Below, in pieces: positions 20,650-32,588 of a DNA stretch of 64,000 nucleotides (position 1 is its first letter; the number at the start of each line of letters is the position of its first letter). A program made the translations under genes and the position numbers. The notes beneath the pieces are model-generated. The model ran no database searches. It was not told the DNA's origin and worked only from the letters and a program-made list of their open reading frames with translations. This DNA is from Macrolepiota albuminosa (Eukaryota > Basidiomycota > Agaricomycetes > Agaricales > Agaricaceae): the NCBI GenBank assembly GCA_027475525.1, contig JAMWFC010000112.1, positions 1 through 64,000 of the forward strand, given 5' to 3'.

Positions 20650-23600
20650 TGTTGGCAATGGGATCATTGCCCATTTCTTCCATTTCTTCCTCGCACCAAT
20701 GTTGATCATCATGGTTGTTGGTGGTTCCAGCAGAGATCATGGCAATACATGAGGGACTAGCAACATTTTCAAAACCAGGATAGGGCATGGCATACTGTTG
20801 CTTGGAAGAGGGAGGTTAAACACTAAGGGGAACTTGGCCAGGTTGTAGATAGCATCTGGAAAACTGAGGCAGATGCCCAACAGGAGGAGAATATGGATGT
20901 GAGAGATTGTAGGGGAGAACATATGGCATGCCATATTGTATGTATTGAGGTTGAATATGATAAGGAGGATAGCCATCAACACTAGGGCCATACTGCTCAT
21001 TAGAGTTCAGAAGGAGGTAAAGAACAGGCTCTGGCAATCTCCTATACATTTCCTCCTCAAGCTCATCTTTTTGCTGAGGTAAAGGAGGTGCTGTTTCAGG
21101 ACAACAATTGACCTATGAGCATGGTTTCTTGACTGGAGGCTCCACAGAAGTATGGGGTCCACTTGAGTTTCCTGTAGATTGAGGACTAGCATAGTTGTTC
21201 CTGGATGGAACCTGGTTGTTAGCATTTGTGATAGGAACAGTATGTCAGTTCAATCCAGGGGGTGGTCCAAAGCTGTCAACAATTTCCTGACCTTGTCAAA
21301 GTTGCATGTTGGCATTGGAGTTATTGGAGGCAGGATGGTGGGGAGGAGCAAGAGTGGTCTTGCAAATAGAAGCTGCTGCCTCTAGTATTGATGCCATTGC
21401 TGTGGCTGATGTTAGTTGTGCTGTCACCATTGCTGCTGCTACTGTTGTAGCTTGTATTAATGTTGCTTCCACCATCATTTGTGCTACTCCTGCTATGACA
21501 TTAGTTACAGGTGTTGCTGCCAATGTAGTTGCTGGTGCTAGTGGTGCATAGCTGGAGATAGATGGAATAGAATTTGATTTGGTAGTGCCTAAGAGCCATG
21601 GACATGGGTGCATAGTTGGAGGAGGTACAGCAGTAATGGTAGGTGCAGATAGAGAGGAAGTCTGTACAGGTGCATTCAAGGTTTGCAAAGGCACAAGAGC
21701 AGGAGAGGTCTCTACAGAACTCAACAAAAGTGGAGATGAAAGTGGAAATTCTACAGGTATGGCTGAGCTCAGGGCAGAAGTTGGAGCAGGGGTCTTGGTG
21801 CCTTGAGATGGTGTGACATGGCTGGTAAATTTTTAAGAGGTTATGTAACCAACATGCAGAGTTGCAACCCCTTTCTCTGTATGTTTTGACCTTGGTTTTC
21901 CCTTCATATTTGCATGCTGTGTCTTGACAAAGGAGCATAGCCCACTCTCAGAACTCTCAAATTTGTCTCCATTGCCATCCTGTATGTAGTTGTTGCTTGA
22001 AATATCTACAATAGTGGAGATCTTTCAATGTTTTTTAAAGTCAATAGGTGGCTTGTTGTTGTTGTCATCTTTATCATCAGAGGTAGTGAGGACATCAACT
22101 AGTTTCCTTGTCAAAGACTTGCATGTCACTTTCAATGGGGAGAAACACTTGACCTGATAGAAATGATCTCCACATTTTTTGACTCTTTTAGCATAGATTT
22201 TGTGTATTTAATGTGAGTCAGGGCAGCACTAGACTAGATAGCTAGTTGCAGTAGAACTTCAACCTTTTTGCTGTAGTAAAACTTTCTGCCTTTGATGTGA
22301 TGAGGATCATTAGATGTAGGATCAGCAGTGGTAATAACAGGAACAGTGTTGTTTATAATGACACTTCGAGAGACCTTTTTGAACTAGATCTGTCTCTGTT
22401 GCAGTGCCATGAGAAGAATTTGTCTATTTTTGTGCCCAAGATCCTTGATTCCTTGGCTACTATCTCCAGACTTGTCACCTTTAGTAGTCTTGACAGGGAA
22501 GGGACAGGCTGCTGGCCATCCTTGTATGACATAGGATATATTATGGAGTTGTTTGGACATTGTTGTCCAAGACATGTATTTATTTTTATAGAGACAACTA
22601 GCTGCATCATCTGCATTTTCTATTTGATATAAATGAGATATACTGTTTGAGCAAATAATGTATAAAGAGATGTATTGAATTGTGTCAAGAGCAAGGTTTT
22701 GCAAGCATCAATGGAATTGCCATCAATACAAGACATTGCTTCTTCCACCTTAGGATCTACTGAGGCTTTTGTGATGTTAAGCTTGAGGTCTGGATTACTG
22801 GCTAATGCAGCTTTTGAAGCCATGAGAGCATCCTTGATATCCTTTATCAGCTTGTCAGCATCAAAGCTTTCAGTAAGCTGCTGAGCAATATAGTCACTGA
22901 AGAACTTTAATAAGTGTCTAGATTAACAAGATGCAAAAATAACTTACTATGCTTCCCACTTTGCTAAGGCAATAAGTGAATTATTATCAAGCTTGAGGCA
23001 AGTTTCCAAAAGCATTGTGAATGACTAAGTTCTTTGTACATGTAGAAGAATTCAATGAATATACATTTTCCAGTTCAGGTGTTGTCATAATGATGGCAAG
23101 ACTTGCATCTTCATTTACATACTCACCAATAATGATTGACAGAGTTTGAAAGTGCTGAGCAACTCCATCTTGATTCTAATACCAATACAGTTACTAGCAA
23201 AGACTGATGTAGAATAATTAATCTCACCAATTTTTTGACCTTCTCACAATGTTTCTCAAATGATCATGCATGCTGCTGCATGTTCTCCTTTTCTTTAGAA
23301 ATGTGCTTGAGTTGCAGAGCAGTTTGCATAATCATATTGGCATGAGCACCATATTCCTTCATAAAGCTTGGAAAGTCAGCAGCTATATGTAATTAGAATT
23401 AGCAAAGCACAAGAGAAGAAGTAACCATAATATATCAGTACCTATCTCCAGCTTGCATCAATCAAGCTTGTCCTCACTGTAGATACTAAAATAACCTCAA
23501 GAAAATGATTCATGCCTGATAATTCTGTCATTTGATTTCCAGATTTTTTTGAGTACATCAGGAGGTCGTTCTAACTTCAATGCAGTGTCTGCAAATAGTT

Positions 23601-24113
23601 TTTTGACATTGTGAAAAAAAGTAAGAATTTTTTGATTGGTGAATATTGAATGGTGGTGAGTTGGTGTTGAGGTTGCAGTTCTAGTTGGCATCACAGTTTT
23701 CATCAAAAGATTGGATGGCTCTAAATTGTCCTCATTCAAGGGTAGAGTATGTGGTGCTAGCTCCAAAGCATCAGAAAGCAGAGTACTTGGTGCAGCAGGG
23801 CAAGGTCCAGAAGGCTTAGGAGGCAAGACAATTTCTTAACAGTAGTGGATGCTGCAGCAGTTTCTGAGATAGGTGAAGAATAATCATGGGCAAGTTGGGA
23901 GATTATATTAGGATTCAAATCCTGAAGACCCTCCAAGTCATTGATTATGGCTTTTTGAGGAGTAGGAGAGGCCAGAATAGTATTTTGGCAATGCTGTGCT
24001 GCATGATTCAATTCATGACAGTCTGGACCTTTGGGCATCAAAGATATAGTACAGCACAAGGAATATTGATGTACATCAATTTCACTACCACCTCCAATTT
24101 GTTTCTTTGCCAT
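20650..24113 (-). pseudogene. Unrecognised intron-rich or decayed minus-strand gene downstream of the KDZ/Ulp1 gene
   Basis: Minus-strand frames follow one another with gaps. At 23757-24113 there is a Gln/Asn/His-rich start (MAKKQIGGGSEIDVHQ). At 23497-23826 there is Pro-rich sequence then LKLERPPDVLKKIWKSND. Near 23.2-23.4 kb lies a probable coiled coil (QLKHISKEKENMQQH). At 21296-21727 it is Ala/Thr/Pro-rich, and at 20816-21049 Pro/Tyr/Gln-rich. Several joins could be introns, others look like true breaks. No domain is recognised. It lies directly after the Ulp1 domain on the same strand, so it may be a second gene of the KDZ transposon, but that is only inferred from position. Confidence 0.35.
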
Positions 24114-25125
24114 TGCAAATGTAGAATCTTGACTAGATAAGACAGTGAAAGGTCCTTAGTAGTCTGCAAATGGTAAATGGCCATTGTCTATTTTGATATC
24201 ACCAGCACTGCCTTTATGCTCAGCATTGTCAAAAACCATTGTATAGTCAGAAATGGCTTCAGCATCTCTATCATGTGTAGAGTCAGAAGTTTTTAAGAGT
24301 TGCATCTTGAGAGCTATAAGCACCAAAGATTTTTTAATGGAAATACAACTTACAGTTTCAATAATTTCAGTCACTGGAGCACCAGAGCAAAAGGTTGAAA
24401 GGTGGAGAAGAAACAACCACTGCGTAACTCAGTTGTTATTGATAAGAAAAGTTCATGTTGCCAAGTTCATAAATTAAAGTGTACACATCTTCAAGTAGAA
24501 GCATCATACTGACAGTTGTCTATATTGCTGTACAATAAGTATAATGATAACCACACAGAAAGCCTTCTAATGCCTTGAATCTGTCAAGAAACAGTGCATT
24601 TGATGCTTGCACTTGCATGCCTGGAGCTCTAGTAATGTTATAGAATACGGAAACCAAGATCTCAATAATATGACTGTACTAGGTTGATACATGTATGATT
24701 TCTATGTAAAGTGAGTTATGGAAACCTGATTTTGCACAGTAACAAAGACCTCAAGCTGTGCCAAGCTGATTGTGAGGTGCGCCTTGATCCTTTGCAGAAG
24801 ATTGGACACTATAGCTGCCTCAGTTGCAAAGCTAACCTTGAGCATCTCCAAAATGTCATTAGAGCATGTGAAACCTAAATCAAAATAATAAAATACTTGC
24901 TGTACCAGAGAATCTGGGCATCCTTGAGCCTTGAATCTCATTGTAAACAAGAACACTTTGTTACAATCTATCATCAAGTAATAACATGCATGATCAATAT
25001 TCTATGTAGACATTAACATATGGACAGGAAGGGCAGCAAAATTTTTTTAACAAAGATAAACAAACTAAACCTATTTCTTGCTCCTGGATATCTGTAACAC
25101 AATAGCCTGCAAGCACCATAGCAAT
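24114..25125 (-). pseudogene. Region after the Ulp1 domain, weak coding signal
   Basis: Minus-strand frames 24156-24416 and 24702-24977 are open for about 90 codons each. The second includes EMLKVSFATEAAIVSNLLQRIKAHL, likely helical or coiled-coil. They may be 3' exons of the KDZ/Ulp1 gene. No domain recognised. Confidence 0.35.
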
Positions 25126-25842
25126 ATTTGCAAGCACCCAGACACCACAATTGAAGCTGTTAGTTTGAAATGAGCATGTAGCATTGGGGCAAGCAATTCA
25201 TCCAGAAGTAATTATAGCTGATGCCCATGTTGCTTGGCTAAAATAGCAAGCTGAGCTACAAATGACATGATTACCTATAGAAGCAATGATCAGTCAAGTG
25301 TTGCAACTAGTAATGCAGAAAGAAATAAACTTAACCTAGACCTCTTCTGATCATGTGAGTTGTGCAGAAAAGCTATCAAAAAGCTGGATTTCTCCTTTGG
25401 AAGAGAGTATGGTACACATGACTCAGTGTTCACTCTGTGGCCAGTAAATGGGCAAAATCCAAACATTTTAATTCTAGTACTCTGTAGACTTTGTCCTTTG
25501 CCAAATTTCATCATCACTGGCATTGTAATGCATCATCATTAAGTCAAATGTACTAAAGAGTGCACATTGTTGGCTATGCTGAGATGTAATACGGGTTGTT
25601 TGTGAGAATTCACACATTAAAAAAGCAGCTATTCCATTGATACAGATGTTATTGAGCCAAGCAGTTGGTGATGCCATCATGTTGAGCTCCCATGAACTGA
25701 ATACAAAGTGCCTATGAAGATGGAGGAAAGAACACAATTCTGAGAGGGGTTTAAACTCTTCAAATGTGTGGAATGATAGTTCTTGCAGCAGTAAGTGGTG
25801 CAAGCTCAACTGCAACTGCTTGAATAAGCTGACAGTTATCAA
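25126..25842 (-). pseudogene. Ulp1-like (C48) cysteine protease domain of KDZ transposon
   Basis: The minus strand reads AWLNNICINGIAAFL, then CALFSTFDLMMMHY, then VWILPIHRP followed by EHWVMCTI (catalytic His next to Trp). After an intron or break it reads NSFNCGVWVLANIAM near 25.14-25.17 kb, which carries the catalytic Cys. This is the order of a Ulp1/SENP-type SUMO protease domain. Such domains occur with KDZ (Zisupton-like) transposases in basidiomycetes. The transposase motifs lie immediately upstream on the same strand. Frame changes indicate decay or unmodelled introns, and the Asp of the triad was not located with confidence. Confidence 0.65.
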
Positions 25843-27718
25843 GAAGAAAGCATCATCTTACCAGAAGCTCCCATACCAAAGTGACATTAACTACAGAAGC
25901 CATGATTTCTATATCTGTCTCATTTTCAGCCTCAAGATAATCTGCTATAAGAAGTTCATTGGTTGTCTGATGAGTATAATGCTCTGAGAAAGCTAGCTGT
26001 TCAACATCCTTGCTATGAAGGAGTTCATTTGATTCCTGAACAATTATCTGAGGTTGAGGCTGTATAGGTTGGATAAATACATGAGGATGATGTTTCAGAG
26101 ATTGGACAACACTTTGAGCTCTTCTTGCTTAGTTGTTGAGGAGGTTCTGAGGAAGAAGTGGACTTGACCATCAATTACAAAGATTAAAAATATGAGAGCG
26201 GCACTGAAGAAGAGGTATACAAAGCTGAGCATCTGATAATATATATAATTATATGAGTTCAAGAAAAACTTAGAGTTTACGTACTCAGAGCCTCACTAAG
26301 GGTAAGCTCAATTAAACAGAGTTCATGATAAAACTATCACAAGAGATTATCTGCTTCTATGGAAAGCCACCGCCATTCTTCATTGCAGCAGTCTATCTTC
26401 AACATAGCTTGAATACCATCTTATACATCTTTATTCTTTAGCCAGCAGGGAACTGTATTAGCTGGATGACTAATCCAAACATTGGTTAGTAGATTGGGTG
26501 CATCCCAGAGTATACTGAGCTCAGTCAGCAGAAGTTCAGGTAGTAGTATAGTCCACTCAGATTTATATAATGACATGAGCTATGCACAGAGGTTGTTGTC
26601 TTTTGAAGACCAGCCATGAGTACGTTCAACACCTTTGCCATCAGTTAAACCAGGCCAGTATGTATTCATGCATGTATTGCACTAGTTGCAAACAGGATCT
26701 GTTGGATTACACCAGTTGACAGAAAGTCATACTAAAATACAGTGAGAATGTGATAGACATTTCAATAGGTCTCATACTATTTGTAAGCTGCAATCCAATA
26801 CACATATGATATTATAGAGTAAGACAACAGTTGCACAGGGAGAGAATTGGTCAAAGAGGTATTCAATTATGGCGATAGCATATTTCTGCTGTTCATCAGG
26901 AGTGTCAATGTTTGCTAAGAAAACAGGGATGTCATGATGATAGACAAGTGCCATCAGTCCACTGTCATTGTATCATTCCATATTGGTTTTGACATTGAAG
27001 CCTATGAGATGATTCACACTTATTAACAGCTTCATCAGGGACAATAGATTTCCAAGGATGAGGCTTGTGTATTGTCCTCAGGCTTTCAATCCAGGCATCC
27101 ATATTATCAATGTATTCCTTGGGTAGAATATATACAAGGTCATAAAACTTTGGCAAGTCTCCTGCTGATCAAAGGTGGCAATGATTGAAATTGCCATCAA
27201 TACACACATGAATGTTCCCTTCCCTACAGGACAGAAGCATTAATCATGGTAAGAGACTAGGTTTAGAGGAGATGTACTCTTCATCAAGTGATTGGCTAAA
27301 AAAAATTTCCTTCAAAACAAGCAGGACACCTGTGCTGGAGGAGTTGTGCACACTCTCCAGGTAAAAGGATCTATTTTGATGTAGAAGCATTGATCAGTAG
27401 TTGAAGATGGAGATCATGGGCTTGGCTGGAGGTTCTAGGTGAGAAAAGATCATCGCTGACATTTTGAGCTGTCATAGGCATTGCAGAGAAGCCATTCACA
27501 TTACAAATGTACAAATAGCTTCTAGTGATACTCCATTTATATGCCTTTCCAACCGTATTTGGAGATTATTGTATCACTGTGCATCATAGCCTAGCCCTCT
27601 GCAAAAAGGCTCTTTGACTGGCCAACTCTGTTATAATTGGTATGAGGTGTAATCTGAGAGTAATGAATTATCCCATACTTGCTTGTTCAAAATGACAAAG
27701 CCCTGATGTGTATAGAAT
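25843..27718 (-). pseudogene. KDZ-family transposase, main part
   Basis: Minus-strand motifs in order: KEPFCRGLGYDAQ and LQIRLERHINGVSLEA (27.5-27.65 kb, completing the CxC domain), then YHHDIPVFLANIDTP, EQQKYAIAIIEYLF and VVLLYNIICVLDCSLQ (26.77-26.95 kb), then YWPGLTDGKGVERTHGWSS (about 26.63 kb) and EWRWLSIEADN. These resemble the Kyakuja-Dileera-Zisupton transposase core, where the HDIP...ANIDTPGEQQKY and GLTDGEGVER strings are highly conserved. Stops and frame changes show it is no longer intact. Its N-terminus lies at 45.7-46.45 kb because element E is inserted in the CxC domain. Assignment rests on remembered motifs, not a search. Confidence 0.7.
27714..27718. repeat. Target site duplication of element E, left copy
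   Basis: AGAAT here and AAAAT at 45696-45700 flank the two LTRs of element E and differ at one base. Removing E and one copy restores an uninterrupted CxC reading frame (N-L-F-Y-T-H). Confidence 0.7.
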
Positions 27719-27989
27719 TGTAATCAGCCAACCTAAAGCTATAGCTCTAGGTTGAAATACTCATCTTATTCCTGCATATAAAGCACTCAACAGACATACT
27801 ATAGTTACATGCTCTATATTATGTATGGACTAACTTGTAGTAATTAGTTATTGTAGTATACATAATATGTATATAATGCTTGCTACCTTATTATATAATA
27901 AGGTAGCTTTTTATTACACATTTTATAGGACTAGAATTGTATTCTGATCTGGTTCTATTGTGTGACTATAAGCTCTTGACTTTGTTTCA
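27719..27989 (+). repeat. Element E 5' LTR
   Basis: 271 bp from TGTAATCAGCC to TTTGTTTCA. AT-rich, with an inverted repeat that includes accttattatataataaggt. It matches 45267-45695 apart from an internal duplication there. The following 27990-28613 is a leader with no gene recognised. Confidence 0.85.
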
Positions 27990-28613
27990 CTTTTTTGAAC
28001 CTTTTGGGTTCAATTCTAGTCTACAAGAAAAGAAAACTATGACACTAGACTTAGAATCTAGAATTCAAATCAAAGTTTGTTGACATGCATCTGATACGTT
28101 GACAAGTATGCCAACCAACCAACATGCTGAATTTAACTGCAAGGGTGAAACTCTTACATAGTCCCTCATGTACCCAATGACAGCGGACTCCATGCAACCT
28201 GCAGAACCCTTGGTAGCCATAGCAGCAGAGGGCACACCACTGCAGCCACAAGGGATGCCAGATGGTACTCAGTGGACCAAGCAATGGCCATGAGGGCCTA
28301 TAAATAAGAGGGAACATCCTGGAGCATGGTGCTGGGTGGATACCTGCCTGCAAAGTCTGGCCAAACAACAACAATCCATAATGTTTCAGAAGGTCAAGAA
28401 CCTCCACAGTTTATGGGTAGGATGCAAGGGCCACTGTTGGATGGCTGGTGAGTGTCAATCGAGTCAATGCCTATAGCCCAGAAGCAAGCAGACTCTGGAC
28501 AAGAGTTGCCAAGAGTACATTAGGAGGACCAGGAGATATTGAATGATGAGGAAGGCAAATGCCAAGGGTCCACCTTGCAGGTGCAAGTGTTGTTGGCATG
28601 AAACAAGTATCTT

Positions 28614-28970
28614 TTGATTACAAAGGATACTACTTGGATGAGATTGGGCTTGTATGTGCTAAAGCATATCTATATAGTACAGGCTAGAGGTAAACTTGTA
28701 CCTCAGGAAGGTACATTGGAATATATTGATTTGTATATTTGTATTCTTGACTTGGAAGCCCATGCTTATTTGCAATGGAAAATGTGTCAAGGCTCTTTGG
28801 CCTTGACCTTGGATGGAGCAAATCTAATACCTTCAATTCCAATGGGGCCTCAACTATCACCTCACCTGGGGGAAGCCATAAGCAATATTTATGCTCCTCA
28901 GCAACTGGGGAAGATGGAGGAACAGTTTGTAGCAAGATTTCATGTAGCCCACTGGCAAGAAGCATTTTGA
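28614..28970 (+). pseudogene. Element E: N-terminal gag ORF
   Basis: The 118-codon frame contains LGLYVLKHIYIVQARGK and EYIDLYICILDLEAHAYL. It matches the element C frame at 3721-3963, including spacing. Best regarded as the 5' part of gag. No family is recognised beyond this internal match. Confidence 0.6.
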
Positions 28971-30880
28971 GGTTGCACAGGATGATCTCAGTCCACCAGA
29001 GAATCTATGGCCACCATGTAAGGTGTGGACCCACCAAAACCTGAGGTGAGGGAAGGTACCTCAGCACAGGTGAAAAGTGAATTGGAGGAGAGACCACTAC
29101 TCAATTGTGTGGCAATGGCAGCCTCTTTTGCTGACTATGTTGCTTATCAGCAAATGAGAAATCAAGATCTGAACAGTTGAGGTCATATTTTGATAGACAA
29201 TCAAGGTATTGCATTCAAAGAGAGAATGCTGGTTGATGCTATGCAGAAGCAGTACAGTAGATGTGCTGCTCTGAAGGAGAAAGAATCCCATGCCCACACC
29301 CAGCAGAACAAGCGGGGGATAGTGGTGGTAGGCAACTACCACCCCATTGGACTGCAGTAACCCCAACCCACATTGCAGGCCAATGACCTGTATGAGCATT
29401 TTCTACAATTCCACCAGTAGAAGGGCAGAATAAAATGCCAGGACTAACTGAGGCAACAAATAATAATATGCACTAGCACCTCAGTAGTATAATTGATAAT
29501 GCTGTAGGCATATTATTATGCATGCCAGAGGATATCAAGCCATGGAAGGCAGAAGCCAAGCATATCCAGCTATATAAAGGAGAGTCCAAGTTCAGTGACT
29601 TGGAAAATTAGACAATGGATGTATGCAACTATCTGGCATTGTGACAGTATAGAGGGGACCACCTAGATAGGGAACACATGTTTGTGTTATCAGAGTTCTT
29701 GGACAGGCCAGCCAAGAATTGGTTTTGGCAGCACATCCTTCACTACAACTGTGCATGACAGCAGTGGACGTTCAAGGATGTGATCCTTGAACTTTATAAT
29801 TGCTTTGTAAGTGCATTGACCATGTAAGATGCAAGAGAGGCATTTGTTGCTGCATCATATACTGAGAAGCTTGGAGTTCAAGGTTTCTATGATACCTTGA
29901 TAGACCACACCCAGAATATGTTGATATACTCAGATAGCTGGAAATGATCAATATGTTCCTGAGAGGTATTCCAGATGCAATGAGAGAGTCCTTGATCTCA
30001 ATGATGGACTCTTGTCTAAGGTGAACTCTGTGGAGGAATTCATGGCACACATGCTGTATTATGAACAGTCCCACAAAGTAGCACAGCACTTTGATTTACA
30101 TTGGGCTAAGATGTGTACCATGGTGCACTCAACAAAAAGACTCAAGCCTTGGAAGGTAGGTACCTTCCAGGTGAGGCAGAGAGACTTAGCTGACAACTTA
30201 GACTTTCAGATTGTGATACAGCCAGCAGTGGGACAGGTGCCACTGGTTAGGAGCTCTTGTCTGCTAGTGCAGCAAGAGTCAAAGAACCAGCCAAAAAAGA
30301 GAACTGGCACTGTCAAAACATCAGACTCACCTACAGGGTGGAAGGTGGAGTAGGAATGTAACCCTGCCCAAGGGAAGGAGATGGGTTGCTTTCACTGCGG
30401 AAAGACAGGACATTTTGCAAGGGAATGTCCAGCTAAGCCACAGTGCCTATACAGGGCAAAACCACACGCATTTGTGCATGCAGTGCAGACTGTTGTCCCT
30501 GGGAAGAAGGAGGTGGACTCAGATAATAACAAGGTGGAGCACCTTAATGGTCAGGATGCAGAGACAGAAAAGGGCTCTGATGGAGAGGACACTTTGGGCA
30601 ATGAATATGTTGAGGTAAATGTGTATGACATCTATAACAATGATTACTATGCCCAAGAGTCAGATATGGAATTTATAGGGACACTGGCAAATTACCTGGC
30701 CAGCAAGATAGACTGCCTGATAGGAGCAGCCAACATGAAGGTGTATAAAGTACACTTCTGCAAATCTCCTAAGAAGCTGTCAAGACCTGTATTGAGGAGA
30801 GAGGACAAGGAATGCCTTGCATTGTATGTAGAGGTCAATGGGCACAAAGCATGGACCTTATAGGACTCCAGGAGCATGAC
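28971..30880 (+). pseudogene. Element E: gag capsid and zinc knuckle
   Basis: Capsid-like pieces occur in several frames near 29.6-30.1 kb (GVQGFYDTLIDHTQNM, FLRGIPDAMRESLI, VEEFMAHMLYYEQS), corresponding to the element C capsid. The frame 30381-30863 starts with CFHCGKTGHFAREC, a perfect CCHC zinc knuckle, followed by a Glu/Asp-rich stretch with two Asn/Asp-Tyr-Tyr strings. It ends in VEVNGHKAWTL, the start of the protease. The interval 28971-29590 carries only short broken frames. Confidence 0.7.
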
Positions 30881-31193
30881 AACCAGCATTATGCCCCAGT
30901 TCTGTCAAGTACATAACATTTATATGAGTGAGCTGAAGAATCCATTGATCCTTTAATTGAGAACCATGGGCAGTCATGCTACTGTTCAATTTAGGACACA
31001 GGCATCCATAGCCTGTGCAAAGGCTAAGAGCCAGGAATATCTTGATGTGGCAAATTTTGACCACTATGATATGATTGTTGACATGTCATATATGCATAAA
31101 CACAATGTTATTCTCAACTTTAAGAATAATCAGATTGTAGTTGATGGCAAAACCATCCTGGCAGTGCAGATAGCTCTGAATAACATGGATTGA
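30826..31193 (+). pseudogene. Element E: aspartic protease, active site lost
   Basis: After VEVNGHKAWTL there is a TAG, then DSRSMTTS where an active D-S-G-S is expected, so the loop glycine is Arg. The domain continues with YLDVANFDHYDMIVDM and NNQIVVDGK in frame 30957-31193. Element C has the same domain with D-S-E. Confidence 0.65.
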
Positions 31194-31670
31194 AGGATCT
31201 ATTGCCACAAAGCTATTGAGAAGAAGCTGCTAATACAATAAAAATGACTAGACAGTGGGAAGGGCTTTCCCATGATGGAGGAGAAAGTCAAGCTGGAGCA
31301 AGCTCAGGCAAGCTTGCCAAATGATAGCCCTGCACTTATGGTGCTGGAGCTGGAGACCAAAGAGTACAAGCATACTCTGAAAAGGGAGAAGCAGCTTGAG
31401 AAGAAGCAGTTTGAGAAGATTAAGACACTCAAAGTACAGATGAGTGCAGAGGACAGTGAGCCTCAGAAAATTGAATGTCAATCAACATCATCAAAAATTA
31501 AGGTTGAGGACCTTGTTACAGATAAAGAGGAAAGGGCAGAGACATCATTGTTGTTGTTGATGGAGAGATCAATCTAGGATCAACCTGTACCGCATCTGAT
31601 GTTTAAATAGGCATTTGATCTTTGAATGCCTCTGAAATGAAACAAATTGATGTTGTCTATGTATGTATGG
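31194..31670 (+). pseudogene. Element E: PR-RT linker with charged coiled-coil frame
   Basis: The frame 31272-31577 (101 codons) is Glu/Lys-rich with MEEKVKLEQAQASL and LKREKQLEKKQFEKIK, a likely coiled coil. No family recognised. It ends before a foreign insert at 31671. Confidence 0.45.
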
Positions 31671-32588
31671 TGATGACGCCCAAAGTTTGGTCAGTAACAA
31701 ATATAACTATAGTGTTACCGTACCAAAAGCTTGCGTTGGGCGCGCTATAAGTGATGTGAGGAGTCCCAGGCAGGTCCCAGAGAACGCGTCTGTGAAAAAG
31801 GGGTAAAGTCAGTAAGGGGAGTCGGCAAGTGTAAAGCGCTTAGGTGAAGCGCCTATGAAGAAGCGGTAAGCAAACACGGCAATGTTAGCGGCAAGAACAC
31901 GGTAAGCTTAGCGTAGTCTAAGCGTCGATAATGCCTGCCGTAGCTGCAAGGCACGAGTGTGTTGAGTGTTGGCGAGCGTCTGCAACTGCCGATGAGTTCG
32001 ACGTTGCTGACCGTAAATGAGATCTTGAGCATAAAGGAGACTGAGGAAAGGGGAGCAGGAAACTCTGGTCTATTGTTCTCTTGGTATGTACAAGTTGGTA
32101 AGTACTTTATATACTACAATGAGTTCACCGTCGCCAGTGACCAACCATTGCCAAAGTGCAGTAAACTAGAAAATTTCACAGAGGTAGCTCCAACGGTTTC
32201 AGATCCCTACCATCCATTCAAGACCCTTAGCGACACCAGGTGGCAGATTGCGGTGCTAAATCATCAATCCATCACCCTTCTGTCTGTCCAAACCGCTTAG
32301 CGATGTCAGGCGCCAAATTGAGACGCTAAGCGATGTCAGACGCCAAGGTCAAATGCCAAGCTGTCCGTCAGTTTTTGATAGATCATCAGGCTTCTTCCTA
32401 AGCGCTGTCGTCAGTGACTGATGCTATCTGTCAGTTGTCATTCTTGCTGCCGTCGGCACTATCACTGATTGGATCTGCTTCTTGCCGTACCCGGCCATCA
32501 AATATTGCCAAAATTGGTTAGTTAGCGTGCGCTAAGGTATCCCGAGCCCGTGCTGCATTGCCGCAGCCTGCCGTTGATGCGCTGATCC
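31671..32588. mobile_element. Unclassified insertion of about 0.92 kb (solo LTR or non-autonomous element)
   Basis: TGTATGG occurs at 31664-31670 and again at 32589-32595, a possible target duplication. The sequence between differs from element E in composition, being richer in GC and CpG. It has repeated gcttagcg and gatgtcaggcgccaa type motifs around 32.28-32.35 kb. No ORF of note and no clear terminal inverted repeat. It splits the PR-RT linker from RT. Confidence 0.5.

Noticed and set aside
21296..21727. Ala/Thr-rich 143-codon frame as a stand-alone protein
   Set aside because: Composition is low-complexity and it starts and ends within a longer broken coding stretch, so it is kept as part of the unrecognised gene.
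20650..24113. TET/JBP dioxygenase cargo of the KDZ transposon
   Set aside because: I looked for an HxD...H dioxygenase pattern and the usual conserved strings on both strands and did not find them.
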